The position numbers and the translations under genes were made by a program. Below, one piece after another: positions 15,994-23,641 of a DNA stretch of 37,047 nt. The notes below the pieces were generated by a model. It was not told the DNA's origin, searched no databases, and saw nothing but the letters and a program-made list of their open reading frames with translations. Source of the stretch: Nitrospirota bacterium (GTDB lineage: Bacteria > Nitrospirota > JACRHL01); assembly GCA_029881725.1 (NCBI GenBank), contig JAOUMB010000027.1, positions 1-37,047 of the forward strand, in the 5' to 3' direction. Positions within the stretch are counted from its first letter, which is position 1. Each line of letters starts with the position of its first letter.

Positions 15994-16611
15994 GTGACGA
16001 TACTGCGGGAGAAACGGGCGGCCATCTGCCTGGGCAGTTCGCTGGTGCTGGCGCTGGTGGCGCTGGTGTTGGGCGCGTTGCTGGTGTTCACCCCCGGATG
16101 CAACCGGGGCACCGAGGCCCCCGCCTATGCGGTGGCCGCCGAGCCGCGGGAGACGGCGGACGGGGCGGGAGCGCCCACGGTGGGGGCGGAGATCGGCAGT
16201 CTGGCGCCGGATTTCGCCCTGCGCGATCTGGACGGCCGGGTGTGGAAGCTGTCGGATCAGCGCGGCAAGGTGGTGCTGCTGAACTTCTGGGCCACCTGGT
16301 GCGGCCCGTGCCGCATCGAGATGCCCACCATCGAGGCCCTGTCCCAGGACCTGAAAGGCCAGCCGTTCCAGGTGCTGGCCGTGGCCGGTGATTTCGACGG
16401 GGCCAAAAAGGTGGCGCCGTTCATGGCCCAGATCGAGGCCTCCTTCCCGGCCCTGCTGGACGCCAACGGCGCCGTGCAGGACCTGTACTACGCCAACCGC
16501 CTGCCGATGACCTTCGTGATCGGCAAGGACGGGGTGATCAAAAACATTCTGGTCGGATTTTTCGACTGGCACCTGGACAAGTACCGCCGGTTAATCACCG
16601 CGCGGCTGTAA
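15994..16611 (+). CDS. TlpA/ResA-like periplasmic thioredoxin
   Basis: 205 residues from GTG 15994, directly after the ccmI stop. An N-terminal hydrophobic segment (12-33) ends with FTPGC (C36). This could be a weak lipoprotein site, but threonine at -3 is unusual. The thioredoxin fold begins GSLAPDFALRDLDG, with active site FWATWCGPCRIEMP (C103, C106) and a late NRLPMTFVIGKDG cis-proline loop. TlpA/ResA proteins reduce periplasmic thiols, including apocytochrome c or cytochrome oxidase copper sites. The operon thus holds two different thioredoxins (CcmG and this one) next to one electron source, ccdA, six bases downstream. Confidence 0.88.
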   Translation: MTILREKRAAICLGSSLVLALVALVLGALLVFTPGCNRGTEAPAYAVAAEPRETADGAGAPTVGAEIGSLAPDFALRDLDGRVWKLSDQRGKVVLLNFWATWCGPCRIEMPTIEALSQDLKGQPFQVLAVAGDFDGAKKVAPFMAQIEASFPALLDANGAVQDLYYANRLPMTFVIGKDGVIKNILVGFFDWHLDKYRRLITARL

Positions 16612-16617
16612 GCAATT

Positions 16618-17352
16618 ATGGAATCCGTCTCCTTCGCCATCGCCTTTCTGGCGGGCCTGTTCAGCTTTATCAGCCCGTGCGTGCTGCCGCTGCTGCCGTC
16701 CTATGTGTCGTTCATCACCGGCCTGTCCATGGACCAGCTTACCGCCAGTGACGACCGGGCGCGGGTCAAGCGGCTGGTGCTGAGCAATTCGCTGTTTTTC
16801 ATCGGCGGGTTTTCCACCATCTTCATCGGGCTGGGGGCGTCGGCGACCCTGATCGGCGGGTTTCTGATGGAGCACCAGCAGATCGTGGCCAAGGTGGGCG
16901 GCGCGGTGGTGGTGCTGTTCGGCCTCTATGTGATGGGGATTATCAAGCCGTTCTGGCTGAGCGTGGACAAGCGGGTGCACCTGGACCACAAGCCGAAGGG
17001 GTACATCGGCTCCTACCTGGTGGGCATGGCCTTTGCCACCGGCTGGACCCCGTGCGTGGGGCCGATCCTGGGCACCATTCTGTTGTATGCCAGCACCCAG
17101 GACCGGATGCTGGAGGGCATTTACCTGCTCACCTGGTATTCCATGGGCCTTGCGGTGCCGTTTCTGCTCACCAGCCTGGCGCTGAACACGTTCCTGGAGC
17201 GCTTTCCGGGCTTTTCAAAGCACATGCGCACCATTTCCATCATCAGCGGCCTGTTCCTGATCGCCGTGGGGCTGCTGATCTTTTTCGACTTCTTCGCGAT
17301 TCTGGCCACCTGGTTCACCCAGTGGGGGATCGGCTACACGCCGAATCTGTAG
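16618..17352 (+). CDS. ccdA: Cytochrome c biogenesis protein CcdA (DsbD-type membrane domain)
   Basis: 244 residues with six membrane helices. CcdA passes electrons from cytoplasmic thioredoxin across the membrane to CcmG/TlpA proteins. The two redox cysteines lie in SPCVLPLLPSY (C21) and GWTPCVGPILG (C146), both in the typical places. FIGGFSTIFIGLGA and YSMGLAVPFLLTSLALNTFLE also match. It closes the cytochrome maturation run; the next genes belong to a separate toxin-antitoxin operon with its own promoter. Confidence 0.94.
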   Translation: MESVSFAIAFLAGLFSFISPCVLPLLPSYVSFITGLSMDQLTASDDRARVKRLVLSNSLFFIGGFSTIFIGLGASATLIGGFLMEHQQIVAKVGGAVVVLFGLYVMGIIKPFWLSVDKRVHLDHKPKGYIGSYLVGMAFATGWTPCVGPILGTILLYASTQDRMLEGIYLLTWYSMGLAVPFLLTSLALNTFLERFPGFSKHMRTISIISGLFLIAVGLLIFFDFFAILATWFTQWGIGYTPNL

Positions 17353-17381
17353 GGGGAGCCGGGAGGGTGGCGCACCGCTGT

Positions 17382-17410
17382 TTGCGGGCTTGTGCCATAT
17401 GGCATATAAT
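17382..17410 (+). promoter_or_regulatory. Promoter and 12-bp palindromic operator of the Xre-RES operon
   Basis: TTGCGG (17382-17387) and perfect TATAAT (17405-17410) with a 17-base spacer. Inside the spacer lies the perfect palindrome tgccatatggca (17393-17404), touching the -10 box. Antitoxins of this family usually repress their own operon, so this is a good candidate operator. The binding itself is inferred. Confidence 0.65.
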
Positions 17411-17470
17411 TTTAGTCAGAATGGCGTGGGCCCGATAAGAGATCAGTCCCCGATCGGAGAATGGAGCGTT

Positions 17471-17905
17471 ATGACACGGTTGGATTCAATTACCGAAATT
17501 TTGGGTGGTGAAAAGGGAATCGGCCGAAAAGTCACGCGGGATGTGGACATGATGGAAGCGATCCACAACGGACTGCGGTTCAAGGCGTTTAATCTGCTGG
17601 GTAAGCAGTTGCATATTTCCGAGGACCAGCTCCGCGAGGTGGTGGTGATCACGCCACGCACCCTGGCCCGCCGCAAGCAGAGCGCGTGGCTGAACCCGGA
17701 GGAATCCGACCGCCTGTTCCGGGTTGCCCGCATCATGGCCCACGCGCGCGAGACGTTTGGGGATATCGACAAGGCGTCCCGCTGGCTGCGACGCGCCAAC
17801 CGGCAGCTGTCCGGCAAAAGCCCGCTGGAAGTTCTTGTCACCGATTGGGGAGCCGAGCAGGTGGATGCCATTCTGGGGAGACTGGAGCACGGGGTGTTCG
17901 CCTGA
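17471..17905 (+). CDS. Xre/MbcA/ParS-type antitoxin
   Basis: 144 residues from ATG 17471, with ggag a few bases upstream. The open frame extends up to 17390, but that would start inside the promoter, so 17471 is used. The N-terminal half is an Xre-like helix-turn-helix region (HISEDQLREVVVITPRTLARRKQ). The C-terminal half, from NPEESDRLFRVARIMAHARETFG through KASRWLRRANRQLSGKSPLEVL to QVDAILGRLEHGVF, is the DUF2384 domain that covers the RES toxin active site. The stop and the toxin start overlap as TGATG, giving coupled translation. Together they form a type II toxin-antitoxin pair. Confidence 0.92.
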   Translation: MTRLDSITEILGGEKGIGRKVTRDVDMMEAIHNGLRFKAFNLLGKQLHISEDQLREVVVITPRTLARRKQSAWLNPEESDRLFRVARIMAHARETFGDIDKASRWLRRANRQLSGKSPLEVLVTDWGAEQVDAILGRLEHGVFA

Positions 17906-18390
17906 TGCGGGCGTGGCGGATTGTCCACCGTTCCCAATCCGATCGTCCGCTTTCCGGTGAAGGGGCCAGGCGTTACGGTGGCCGTTGGAATTCTCCGGGA
18001 GTTCCGATGGTCTATACAGCGGGAAGTGTGGCGCTGGCTACGCTTGAGATGCTGGTGCATACGGATTCCGACTTGATTCCGGACGGAATGGTTCTGCTCC
18101 AGATTGAATGGCCGGACGATGCCGCCACTTCCACCGTGGCGGTTTCGGCTCTCCCGGACCATTGGCAGGAGGTTCCGGCCCCACCGGAACTGGCGGCAAT
18201 CGGTGATGAGTGGGTGCGACAGAGGGAGGGGTTGGTGCTGAAAGTTCCCTCCGCCGTGATTCATCCCCCGGAAGCCATGACCGATCAAGATTGCAATTAC
18301 CTGCTCAACCCCGCGCACCCGGACACTTCCCGGGTACGGGTGGCGCGGGCGCTTCCATTCCAGTTTGATGGCCGCTTGATTAATTCCTGA
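17905..18390 (+). CDS. RES-domain toxin
   Basis: 161 residues from ATG 17905; the longer open frame upstream overlaps the antitoxin in another frame and is not coding. RES toxins (such as MbcT) destroy NAD+. The conserved core is visible: MRAWRIVH at the start, GARRYGGRWNSPG with R27, VYTAGSVALATLEMLVH with Y37 and E48, and LLNPAHPD near the end with the RES-type serine/asparagine pattern. No disruption is seen, so the toxin looks intact. Its 3' end overlaps the 3' end of rsmA on the other strand by 11 bases. Confidence 0.92.
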   Translation: MRAWRIVHRSQSDRPLSGEGARRYGGRWNSPGVPMVYTAGSVALATLEMLVHTDSDLIPDGMVLLQIEWPDDAATSTVAVSALPDHWQEVPAPPELAAIGDEWVRQREGLVLKVPSAVIHPPEAMTDQDCNYLLNPAHPDTSRVRVARALPFQFDGRLINS

Positions 18391-19192
18391 ACAGCCGCTC
18401 CGCCAGACCGGCAAATTCCTCCAGCCCCAGCGTTTCCCCCCGCGTCTGCGGATCAATCCCGCACGCCTCCAACGCCTGCTGCACCCCTTCCGGGGGAAGT
18501 TTCAAGCCTTTTAGCGCATTGCCCAGGGTCTTGCGCCGTTGCCCCAGGGCGGCGCGCACCACCTGCATGAAGGCCGCCACCCGCTGCGGCGGCACGGGGG
18601 CTTGTTCGGGGGCATACGGATTCACCCGGATCACCGCCGAGGTCACCTTGGGGGGTGGGCGGAATGCGCCGGGGGGGACCTTGAAGCACATGGCCCCGCT
18701 GGCCCGCGCCTGAACCCCCAGCGACAGCACCCCGTAGATCTTGTCGCCGGGACCGGCCAGAATGCGGTCGGCCACCTCCTTCTGGATCATCACAACGATG
18801 CAGGCGGGGGGCGGGGCGGCCTCCAGAAAGTGAAACAGCAGCGGCGTGGTCACCTGATAGGGGAGATTGGCCACCACCTTGTAGCCTGCTCCCGCCATGG
18901 CCGGGTCGACCTTGAGCGCGTCGGCGTGGTGCAGGGCCACCCGCGGGTGGTCCCGGTAGTGGTCGCACAGGCCCTCATACAGCCCCCGGTCCAGTTCGAT
19001 GGCGGTGACGTGGGCCCCGGCGGCCAGCAACTGCTCGGTGAGGATGCCCTTGCCGGGACCGATCTCCAGCACGTTGTCGCCTTCGGCCACATCCGCCGCC
19101 TGCACGATGCGGCGGGCGATGCCCTTGTCGCTCAAAAAGTGCTGGCCCAGGGATTTGAGTGTGCGCAGGCGTGGAGCGGTGTCGTCAGCCAT
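18380..19192 (-). CDS. rsmA: 16S rRNA (adenine1518/1519-N6)-dimethyltransferase
   Basis: 270 residues. RsmA dimethylates two adenines in the 3' hairpin of 16S rRNA with S-adenosylmethionine. The family start SLGQHFLSDKGIARRIV (14-30), the SAM motif LEIGPGKGILT (42-52), IELDRG, the catalytic NLPYQVTTPLLFHFLE (109-124) and FRPPPKVTSAVIR are all present. The start at ATG 19192 lies inside the first unit of a 79-bp tandem repeat. The first 14 codons are therefore also found in the next unit upstream, where they lead into a small frame instead. It is the last gene of a CDF-pdxA-rsmA operon. Confidence 0.95.
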   Translation of the reverse strand: MADDTAPRLRTLKSLGQHFLSDKGIARRIVQAADVAEGDNVLEIGPGKGILTEQLLAAGAHVTAIELDRGLYEGLCDHYRDHPRVALHHADALKVDPAMAGAGYKVVANLPYQVTTPLLFHFLEAAPPPACIVVMIQKEVADRILAGPGDKIYGVLSLGVQARASGAMCFKVPPGAFRPPPKVTSAVIRVNPYAPEQAPVPPQRVAAFMQVVRAALGQRRKTLGNALKGLKLPPEGVQQALEACGIDPQTRGETLGLEEFAGLAERLFRN

Positions 19193-19271
19193 GGGCCGTT
19201 ACCGCCTGAATATAAATGTGCCGGCCCGGGGATTTGAGGGTACGCAGGCGTGGAGCGGTGTCGTCAGCCAT
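19185..19271 (-). CDS. Small upstream ORF made by duplication of the rsmA start (uORF1)
   Basis: 28 codons from ATG 19271. It begins with the same 14 residues as RsmA (MADDTAPRLRTLKS), then leaves the rsmA sequence (PGRHIYIQAITAHG) and stops at TGA 19187-19185, overlapping codons 2-3 of rsmA. A ribosome finishing here would sit on the rsmA start, so coupling is possible. Translation is inferred from layout only. Confidence 0.45.
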   Translation of the reverse strand: MADDTAPRLRTLKSPGRHIYIQAVTAHG

Positions 19272-19347
19272 GGGCCGTTATCGCCTGAATATAAATGTGC
19301 CGGCCCGGGGACTTGAGGGGGCGAAGGCGTGGCCCGTCGCTGGTCAT
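19264..19347 (-). CDS. Second small upstream ORF in the pdxA-rsmA gap (uORF2)
   Basis: 27 codons from ATG 19347, ten bases after the pdxA stop. It starts MTSDGPRLRPLKSPG, a diverged version of the RsmA N-terminus, and ends with the same PGRHIYIQAITAHG tail as uORF1. Its TGA (19266-19264) overlaps the uORF1 start region. It probably marks where rsmA originally began, directly behind pdxA. Translation is not proven. Confidence 0.4.
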   Translation of the reverse strand: MTSDGPRLRPLKSPGRHIYIQAITAHG

Positions 19348-19357
19348 GGGGGTGTGG

Positions 19358-20443
19358 TCATGGGGTGCGCGGGGTGGTCCACTTGATGGCGGTGCGCAGG
19401 GCGGCGATCATGCTGGACGGGTCGGCCTTGCCCTTGCCGGCGATGGAATAGGCGGTGCCGTGGGCCGGGCTGGTGCGCACGAACGGCAGCCCCAGGGTCA
19501 CGTTCACGGCGCGCTCCAGGCCCAGCACCTTGAGCGGGATTAGCCCCTGATCGTGATACATGGCCACCACCGCGTGGTAGCTCTGGTCGCGCACCAGACG
19601 GGCGAACAGGATGTCCGCCGAGAACGGTCCCTCCACGTTCAACCCGGCGGCCTGGGCCTTTTTGATGGCCGGGACGATGTGCTGTTCGTCCTCGCCGCCG
19701 AACTCGCCCGGATGGGGGTTCAGGCCGCACACGGCGATGCGCGGGTTGGAAATGCCCATGCGCATGGCCAGCGCGCCGTCGGTCATGCGCAGGGTGTCGA
19801 ACACGGATTCGGCGGAAATCCAGATGGGCACCTCGGCCAGCGGCATGTGGGTGGTGACCAGGGTCACGGTCAGCTCCGGGCAGGTCATCATCATGCGCAC
19901 CGGCACGTGGCCGCAGCGCACGCCCAGGTATTCCGTGTGGCCGGTGAAGCGCGGGTTGCCCGCCATCTGCACGGCGGCCTTGGAGATCGGGCCGGTGACC
20001 ATGCCCGCCACGTGGCCCGCTTCGGTCAGTTCCAGGGCGGCGTCGATGGCGGCCATGGCGATGCGCCCGGCATCGGCGGAGGCGGCGCCCGGGGTGGGCA
20101 GGGCGATGCCGTGTCCGGGATCGATGGCGGCCACCTCGCCGGGGGCCACCCCTTCAAAGGGGGCGTCCAGCGAGACTTCGCGCACCGGGAAGTCGGCCCC
20201 GGCGCGTTCCATTTCCTGCCGGAGCAGCCCCGTCGGCCCGATCACCACCGGCCGGAACGACTTCATCACCCCCGGCGCGGCCAGTGCCCAGGCGGCGATT
20301 TCCGGCCCGATGCCGGCGGGATCGCCCATGGTGATGGCAATGCACGGCAGGTTGGCGGTGTCCTTTGCGGCGGGGGCCTTTTTCGGCGCCTCCGGTGCGG
20401 ATTTTTTCGCCTTCGCCCGGGCCGGTTTTTTCGTGTCGCTCAT
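19358..20443 (-). CDS. pdxA: 4-hydroxythreonine-4-phosphate dehydrogenase
   Basis: 361 residues. PdxA oxidises 4-phosphohydroxy-L-threonine in the DXP-dependent pyridoxal phosphate pathway. Signatures are ITMGDPAGIGPEI (37-49), VTGPISKAAVQMAG (149-162), FTGHTEYLG with a metal-binding histidine (H169), VTTHMPLAEVP (197-206), GLNPHPGEFG and AMYHDQGLIPLKVLG. The first ~30 residues are an extra Lys/Ala/Pro-rich tail (KKPARAKAKKSAPEAPKKAP) not found in most PdxA proteins. It resembles the low-complexity tail on S2. A ggggacc precedes ATG 20443. It lies 15 bases after the CDF gene and upstream of rsmA. Confidence 0.95.
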   Translation of the reverse strand: MSDTKKPARAKAKKSAPEAPKKAPAAKDTANLPCIAITMGDPAGIGPEIAAWALAAPGVMKSFRPVVIGPTGLLRQEMERAGADFPVREVSLDAPFEGVAPGEVAAIDPGHGIALPTPGAASADAGRIAMAAIDAALELTEAGHVAGMVTGPISKAAVQMAGNPRFTGHTEYLGVRCGHVPVRMMMTCPELTVTLVTTHMPLAEVPIWISAESVFDTLRMTDGALAMRMGISNPRIAVCGLNPHPGEFGGEDEQHIVPAIKKAQAAGLNVEGPFSADILFARLVRDQSYHAVVAMYHDQGLIPLKVLGLERAVNVTLGLPFVRTSPAHGTAYSIAGKGKADPSSMIAALRTAIKWTTPRTP

Positions 20444-20458
20444 GGTCCCCGTTTTTGG

Positions 20459-21352
20459 TTAATGCGCGGCGGGGCAGTAGTGGGCGCCGTGGGGTTCCAC
20501 GTGCACCACCACTTCCTGCACGCCTTCGAAGTGGTCCTTCAGCCGGTCTTCCAGATCGTCTGAAATCTTGTGCGCCTTGAGTACCGTCATGTGCGGGTCC
20601 ACGTGGATGCGCAGATCCATCAGCACGTGGTGCTTGGTGCCCCGGGTGCGGATCTCGTGGCAGAACATGACCCCGTCCATTTCCATGGCCACCTCCCGGA
20701 TTTCTTCCGGGGCGATCATTTGAACATCGGACAATAACAGCGCGGACTCCAGAATTATGTCGTAGGCGGCCTTGCCGATCAGCCCCGCGATGAGCACCGC
20801 CACGATGGGGTCCAGCAGCCAGATGCCCAGATCGGCGGCCACCAGGCTGCACAGCACGCTGGTGGTGACCAGCAGGTCGCTCTGGGTGTGCTTGGAATCG
20901 GCGTGCAGCACCTCGCTGTGGAATTCGTCGGCCTTGGTGTGCTCGTAGCGGAACACGAACCAGTTGATGGCCATGGTGAGGATCACCACCACATAGGCCA
21001 GCGGTCCCACCTCGGGCGCGGACGGGGTGTTGAAGCGTTCGTAGGCCGATTCCAGCACGTGCAGGCAGGCCATGGTGAGCATGATGCCGATGCCCACCGT
21101 GGCCAGGGTTTCGAACTTGCGGTGGCCGTAGGGGTGGTTTTCGTCCGCCGGGTGGGCCGCCACCCACAGGCCGATGAGGGCGATCACGTTGGACATGCCG
21201 TCGAAGGCGGAGTGGTAGCCGTCGGCGGTCAGGCTGACCGAACCGATGTACACGCCATACCCCAGCTTGGCCGCGGCCACCAGCAGGTTGAGCCACAGGA
21301 CCTTCCACAGCACGCTGCGGACATTGGTATATGCGGGAATGGTGTGAGCCAA
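20459..21352 (-). CDS. Cation diffusion facilitator family metal transporter
   Basis: 297 residues if started at TTG 21352. CDF proteins export divalent metals such as Zn2+, Fe2+ or Mn2+ by proton exchange. The metal site in helix 2 is TADGYHSAFDGMSNV, and that of helix 5 is HADSKHTQSDLLVT. Other signatures are AHPADENHPYGHRKFETLATV and a C-terminal cytoplasmic domain rich in histidines (CHEIRTRGTKHHVLMDLRIHVDPHMTV, VHVEPHGAHYCPAAH). The frame is open to 21469 but that would cross its own promoter. Starts at TTG 21352 (almost leaderless) or GTG 21313 are possible. The metal cannot be told. Confidence 0.88.
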   Translation of the reverse strand: MAHTIPAYTNVRSVLWKVLWLNLLVAAAKLGYGVYIGSVSLTADGYHSAFDGMSNVIALIGLWVAAHPADENHPYGHRKFETLATVGIGIMLTMACLHVLESAYERFNTPSAPEVGPLAYVVVILTMAINWFVFRYEHTKADEFHSEVLHADSKHTQSDLLVTTSVLCSLVAADLGIWLLDPIVAVLIAGLIGKAAYDIILESALLLSDVQMIAPEEIREVAMEMDGVMFCHEIRTRGTKHHVLMDLRIHVDPHMTVLKAHKISDDLEDRLKDHFEGVQEVVVHVEPHGAHYCPAAH

Positions 21353-21361
21353 AACCGTACC

Positions 21362-21390
21362 AGTATAGGAGTCTTGCCGGGCCGCCACAA
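21362..21390 (-). promoter_or_regulatory. Predicted promoter of the CDF-pdxA-rsmA operon
   Basis: On the minus strand, TTGTGG (21390-21385), a 17-base spacer and TATACT (21367-21362). The transcript would begin near 21355, only about three bases before TTG 21352. It is divergent from the dihydroorotase promoter in the same gap. Confidence 0.5.
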
Positions 21391-21406
21391 GAAACCATGA
21401 CGCCCC

Positions 21407-21436
21407 TTGGGCGGCGGGCCCCCGGTGCCGCATAAT
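21407..21436 (+). promoter_or_regulatory. Predicted promoter of the dihydroorotase operon
   Basis: TTGGGC (21407-21412) and CATAAT (21431-21436) with an 18-base spacer. The -10 box matches five of six consensus positions and the -35 box three of six. The transcript would start about 25 bases before ATG 21468. Confidence 0.35.
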
Positions 21437-21467
21437 GGCGGGTGAACCCACAGGCAGGGGAGAATCC

Positions 21468-22784
21468 ATGTCCGATCTGTTGATCCACGGGGGAACCGTG
21501 GTGTTGCCCGATGGCGAACGCGTGGCCGATGTGGCGGTGGAAGGGGGAAAAATTCACGCCATCAGCGCGCCGGGGCAGACCTTTTCGCCCGGCGCCTTCT
21601 CCCGCGCGGTGGATGCCGCCGGACTGGTGGTGCTGCCCGGCGCCATCGACGCCCACGTGCACTTCCGGGTGCCGGGGGGGGAGCACAAGGAGGACTGGGA
21701 CACCGGCTCCATGGCCGCCCTGGCCGGGGGGGTGACCACGGTGCTGGACATGCCCAACACCGATCCCCCCACCACCACCCTGGCCGCCCTGGAGGACAAG
21801 CGGGCGCGCATCGCACCCCGGGCGCGGGTGAACTGGGGGCTGTACATGGGGGCCACCAAGGACAACCTGGCCGAGGTAAAGCAGGCGCGCAACATCGCGG
21901 GGCTGAAAATCTACATGGGCAGTTCCACCGGCGGCCTGCTGGTGTATGAGGACGGCCCGCTGGCGAGCATCTTCGGCGGCTACTCCGGGCGCATCTGCGT
22001 GCACGCGGAGGACGAGCAGATCATCCGCGACAACAGCCTCAAATTTTCCGGCGCCACCGACGTGACCGTGCACGGGCGCATCCGCACGGTGACCAGCGCC
22101 AAACGGGCCACCGAGCGGGCCATTGCCCTGGCCCGGCGGTTTGCACGGCCGGTGCACATCTGCCACATGAGCACCGCCGAGGAACTGGAACTCGTGCGCG
22201 CCGCCCGCCACGACGGCATCACCTGCGAGGTGACCCCGCACCACCTGGTGCTGAACGAGGACGGCCTGGCGGACCTGGGCACCCTGGGCAAGATGAACCC
22301 GCCCCTGCGCGGCAAGCACGACAACGAGGCCCTGTGGGGCGGGCTGGCGGACGGGGTGATCGACTTCGTGGCCACCGACCACGCCCCGCACACCCTGAAG
22401 GAAAAGATGGGGGGCTACTGGGAAGCCCCCTCCGGCGTGCCGGGGGTGCAGCACATGCTGCCGCTCCTGTTGAACGGCGTGCACTACGGCCGCCTGACCC
22501 TGACCCAGGTGGCGCAGGTGACGGCCACCGGTCCGGCGGAACGGTTCGGCATCCAGAACAAGGGCCGCATCGCTCCGGGCCATGATGCGGACCTGGTGCT
22601 GGCGGCCATGGGCGATGCGCGTCTGGTGCGGGTGAAGGACGTGGTCAGCAAGTGCGGATGGACCCCCTACGAGGGCATGGACCTGTACGGCTGGCCGGAG
22701 GTGACCGTGCTGGGGGGGCAGGTGGTGTACGAGCGGGGCAGGTTTCCGAAGGTGACGCGGGGGCGCGAGGTGATGTTTGGCTGA
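21468..22784 (+). CDS. pyrC: Dihydroorotase
   Basis: 438 residues from ATG 21468, with aggggag at 21456-21462. It closes N-carbamoyl-aspartate to dihydroorotate in pyrimidine synthesis. The amidohydrolase metal site is visible: DAHVHFRVPG (61-70), the likely carboxylated lysine in GLKIYMGSS (K147), CVHAEDE, EVTPHHLVLNEDGL and the catalytic aspartate in ATDHAPHT. KMNPPLR and the C-terminal GRIAPGHDADLVLA are also typical. A related cyclic amidohydrolase such as allantoinase is the main alternative. The stop overlaps the start of the downstream GNAT gene. Confidence 0.87.
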   Translation: MSDLLIHGGTVVLPDGERVADVAVEGGKIHAISAPGQTFSPGAFSRAVDAAGLVVLPGAIDAHVHFRVPGGEHKEDWDTGSMAALAGGVTTVLDMPNTDPPTTTLAALEDKRARIAPRARVNWGLYMGATKDNLAEVKQARNIAGLKIYMGSSTGGLLVYEDGPLASIFGGYSGRICVHAEDEQIIRDNSLKFSGATDVTVHGRIRTVTSAKRATERAIALARRFARPVHICHMSTAEELELVRAARHDGITCEVTPHHLVLNEDGLADLGTLGKMNPPLRGKHDNEALWGGLADGVIDFVATDHAPHTLKEKMGGYWEAPSGVPGVQHMLPLLLNGVHYGRLTLTQVAQVTATGPAERFGIQNKGRIAPGHDADLVLAAMGDARLVRVKDVVSKCGWTPYEGMDLYGWPEVTVLGGQVVYERGRFPKVTRGREVMFG

Positions 22785-23262
22785 GACCGCACCTTGTTCC
22801 ATCCGCCCCGCCACCGCCTCCGACCTTGGAACGGTGCGCGGGCTGTTCGCGGCCTATTCCCAGGAGATGGCCTACGACACCTGCTTTGCCGGGTTCGCCG
22901 GGGAGATCGCCGGGCTGCCCGGTGCCTATGCGCCCCCCGGCGGGGCGCTGCTGGTGGCGGAGCGGGACGGCGCGGTGGTCGGCTGCGTGGGGCTGATGCG
23001 CTCCACCCCGGCCTGCGGGGAGATCAAGCGCCTGTTCGTGGCCGAATCCGCCCGCGGGCACGGCACCGGCCGCGCCCTGATGGAAGCGGCGCTGCGTGCG
23101 GCGCGGGCGATCGGCTATACCCGCGTGCGCCTGGAAACCCTGCCGCGCATGGAGGCGGCGCGGGCGTTGTATTCCGCTATGGGATTTGTAAATCAGACCA
23201 CCGGCGCGCCGGGCGGCGTGGTGGTGATGGAAACGGTTCTGACCGCTACGGAGACCCCATGA
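22777..23262 (+). CDS. GNAT-family N-acetyltransferase
   Basis: 161 residues from TTG 22777, overlapping the end of pyrC. The acetyl-CoA fold is clear: SIRPATASDLGTVRGLFAAYS at the start, VAERDGAVVGCVGLM (beta 4), EIKRLFVAESARGHGTGRALMEAAL with the R/Q-G-x-G-x-G/A pyrophosphate loop, and ARALYSAMGFV. The substrate is unknown. The stop overlaps the next start as ATGA. Confidence 0.87.
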   Translation: MAETAPCSIRPATASDLGTVRGLFAAYSQEMAYDTCFAGFAGEIAGLPGAYAPPGGALLVAERDGAVVGCVGLMRSTPACGEIKRLFVAESARGHGTGRALMEAALRAARAIGYTRVRLETLPRMEAARALYSAMGFVNQTTGAPGGVVVMETVLTATETP

Positions 23263-23594
23263 CCCCCCTCCAACTCGCCCGCACCTACATGGACATCATC
23301 TTTTCCGGCCAACGGCCGGAGCGGCTGGCGGACATCCTGACCGACGATTTTCAGTTCTCCGGCCCGCTGTATCAATTCGGCTCGGCGGCGGAGTATATCG
23401 AGGCGATGGGCGGCAACCCGCTGGCCGGGTGCGGGTATGCCATCACCAGCGAATTCGAAAACGCCGACGGCGCATGCCTGATCTACACGTTTACCAAACC
23501 GGGCATCAAGGCCCGCATGGCGCAAACCTTTTCGGTGCGTGACGGGCGCGTGGCGCGGGTGGAACTGCTGTTCGACGCGCGCCCCTTCGTGTGA
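23259..23594 (+). CDS. Small NTF2/SnoaL-like protein
   Basis: 111 residues from ATG 23259, which overlaps the GNAT stop. The pattern LQLARTYMDIIFSGQRPERLADILTDDFQFSGPLYQFGSAAEYIEAM, then ENADGACLIYTF and FSVRDGRVARVELLFDARPF, is that of SnoaL-like/NTF2-fold polyketide-cyclase relatives with an alpha-plus-beta barrel pocket. No catalytic residues can be assigned. It is the last gene of the pyrC-GNAT unit, followed by a strong hairpin. Confidence 0.7.
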   Translation: MTPLQLARTYMDIIFSGQRPERLADILTDDFQFSGPLYQFGSAAEYIEAMGGNPLAGCGYAITSEFENADGACLIYTFTKPGIKARMAQTFSVRDGRVARVELLFDARPFV

Positions 23595-23599
23595 GGGAA

Positions 23600-23635
23600 G
23601 CCCGCGCGGGGAGGGAGCGTCCTCCCCGCGCGGGC
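23600..23635. terminator. 15-bp perfect stem between convergent genes
   Basis: gcccgcgcggggagg (23600-23614) pairs perfectly with 23621-23635 around the six-base loop gagcgt. It sits between the stops of the NTF2-like gene (plus) and methyltransferase 1 (minus). No T run follows on either strand, so a bidirectional terminator or mRNA-end hairpin is inferred from position and stability. Confidence 0.6.
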
Positions 23636-23641
23636 CAGGGG

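Larger units (their letters stand above)
19144..19352 (-). repeat. 79-bp tandem repeat covering the rsmA start, two full units plus a partial third
   Basis: Unit 1 is 19144-19222, unit 2 is 19223-19301, and a diverged partial unit 3 runs from 19302 to about 19352. The common landmarks ggccc[ag]ggga[ct]ttgag, gtcgtcagccatgggccgtta and cctgaatataaatgtgccggcc recur exactly 79 bases apart. Units 1 and 2 differ at only a few bases. Because 79 is not a multiple of three, each extra copy of the rsmA start enters a frame that stops at the next copy. The pdxA stop lies just beyond the partial unit, so the duplication has separated pdxA from rsmA. Confidence 0.9.
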
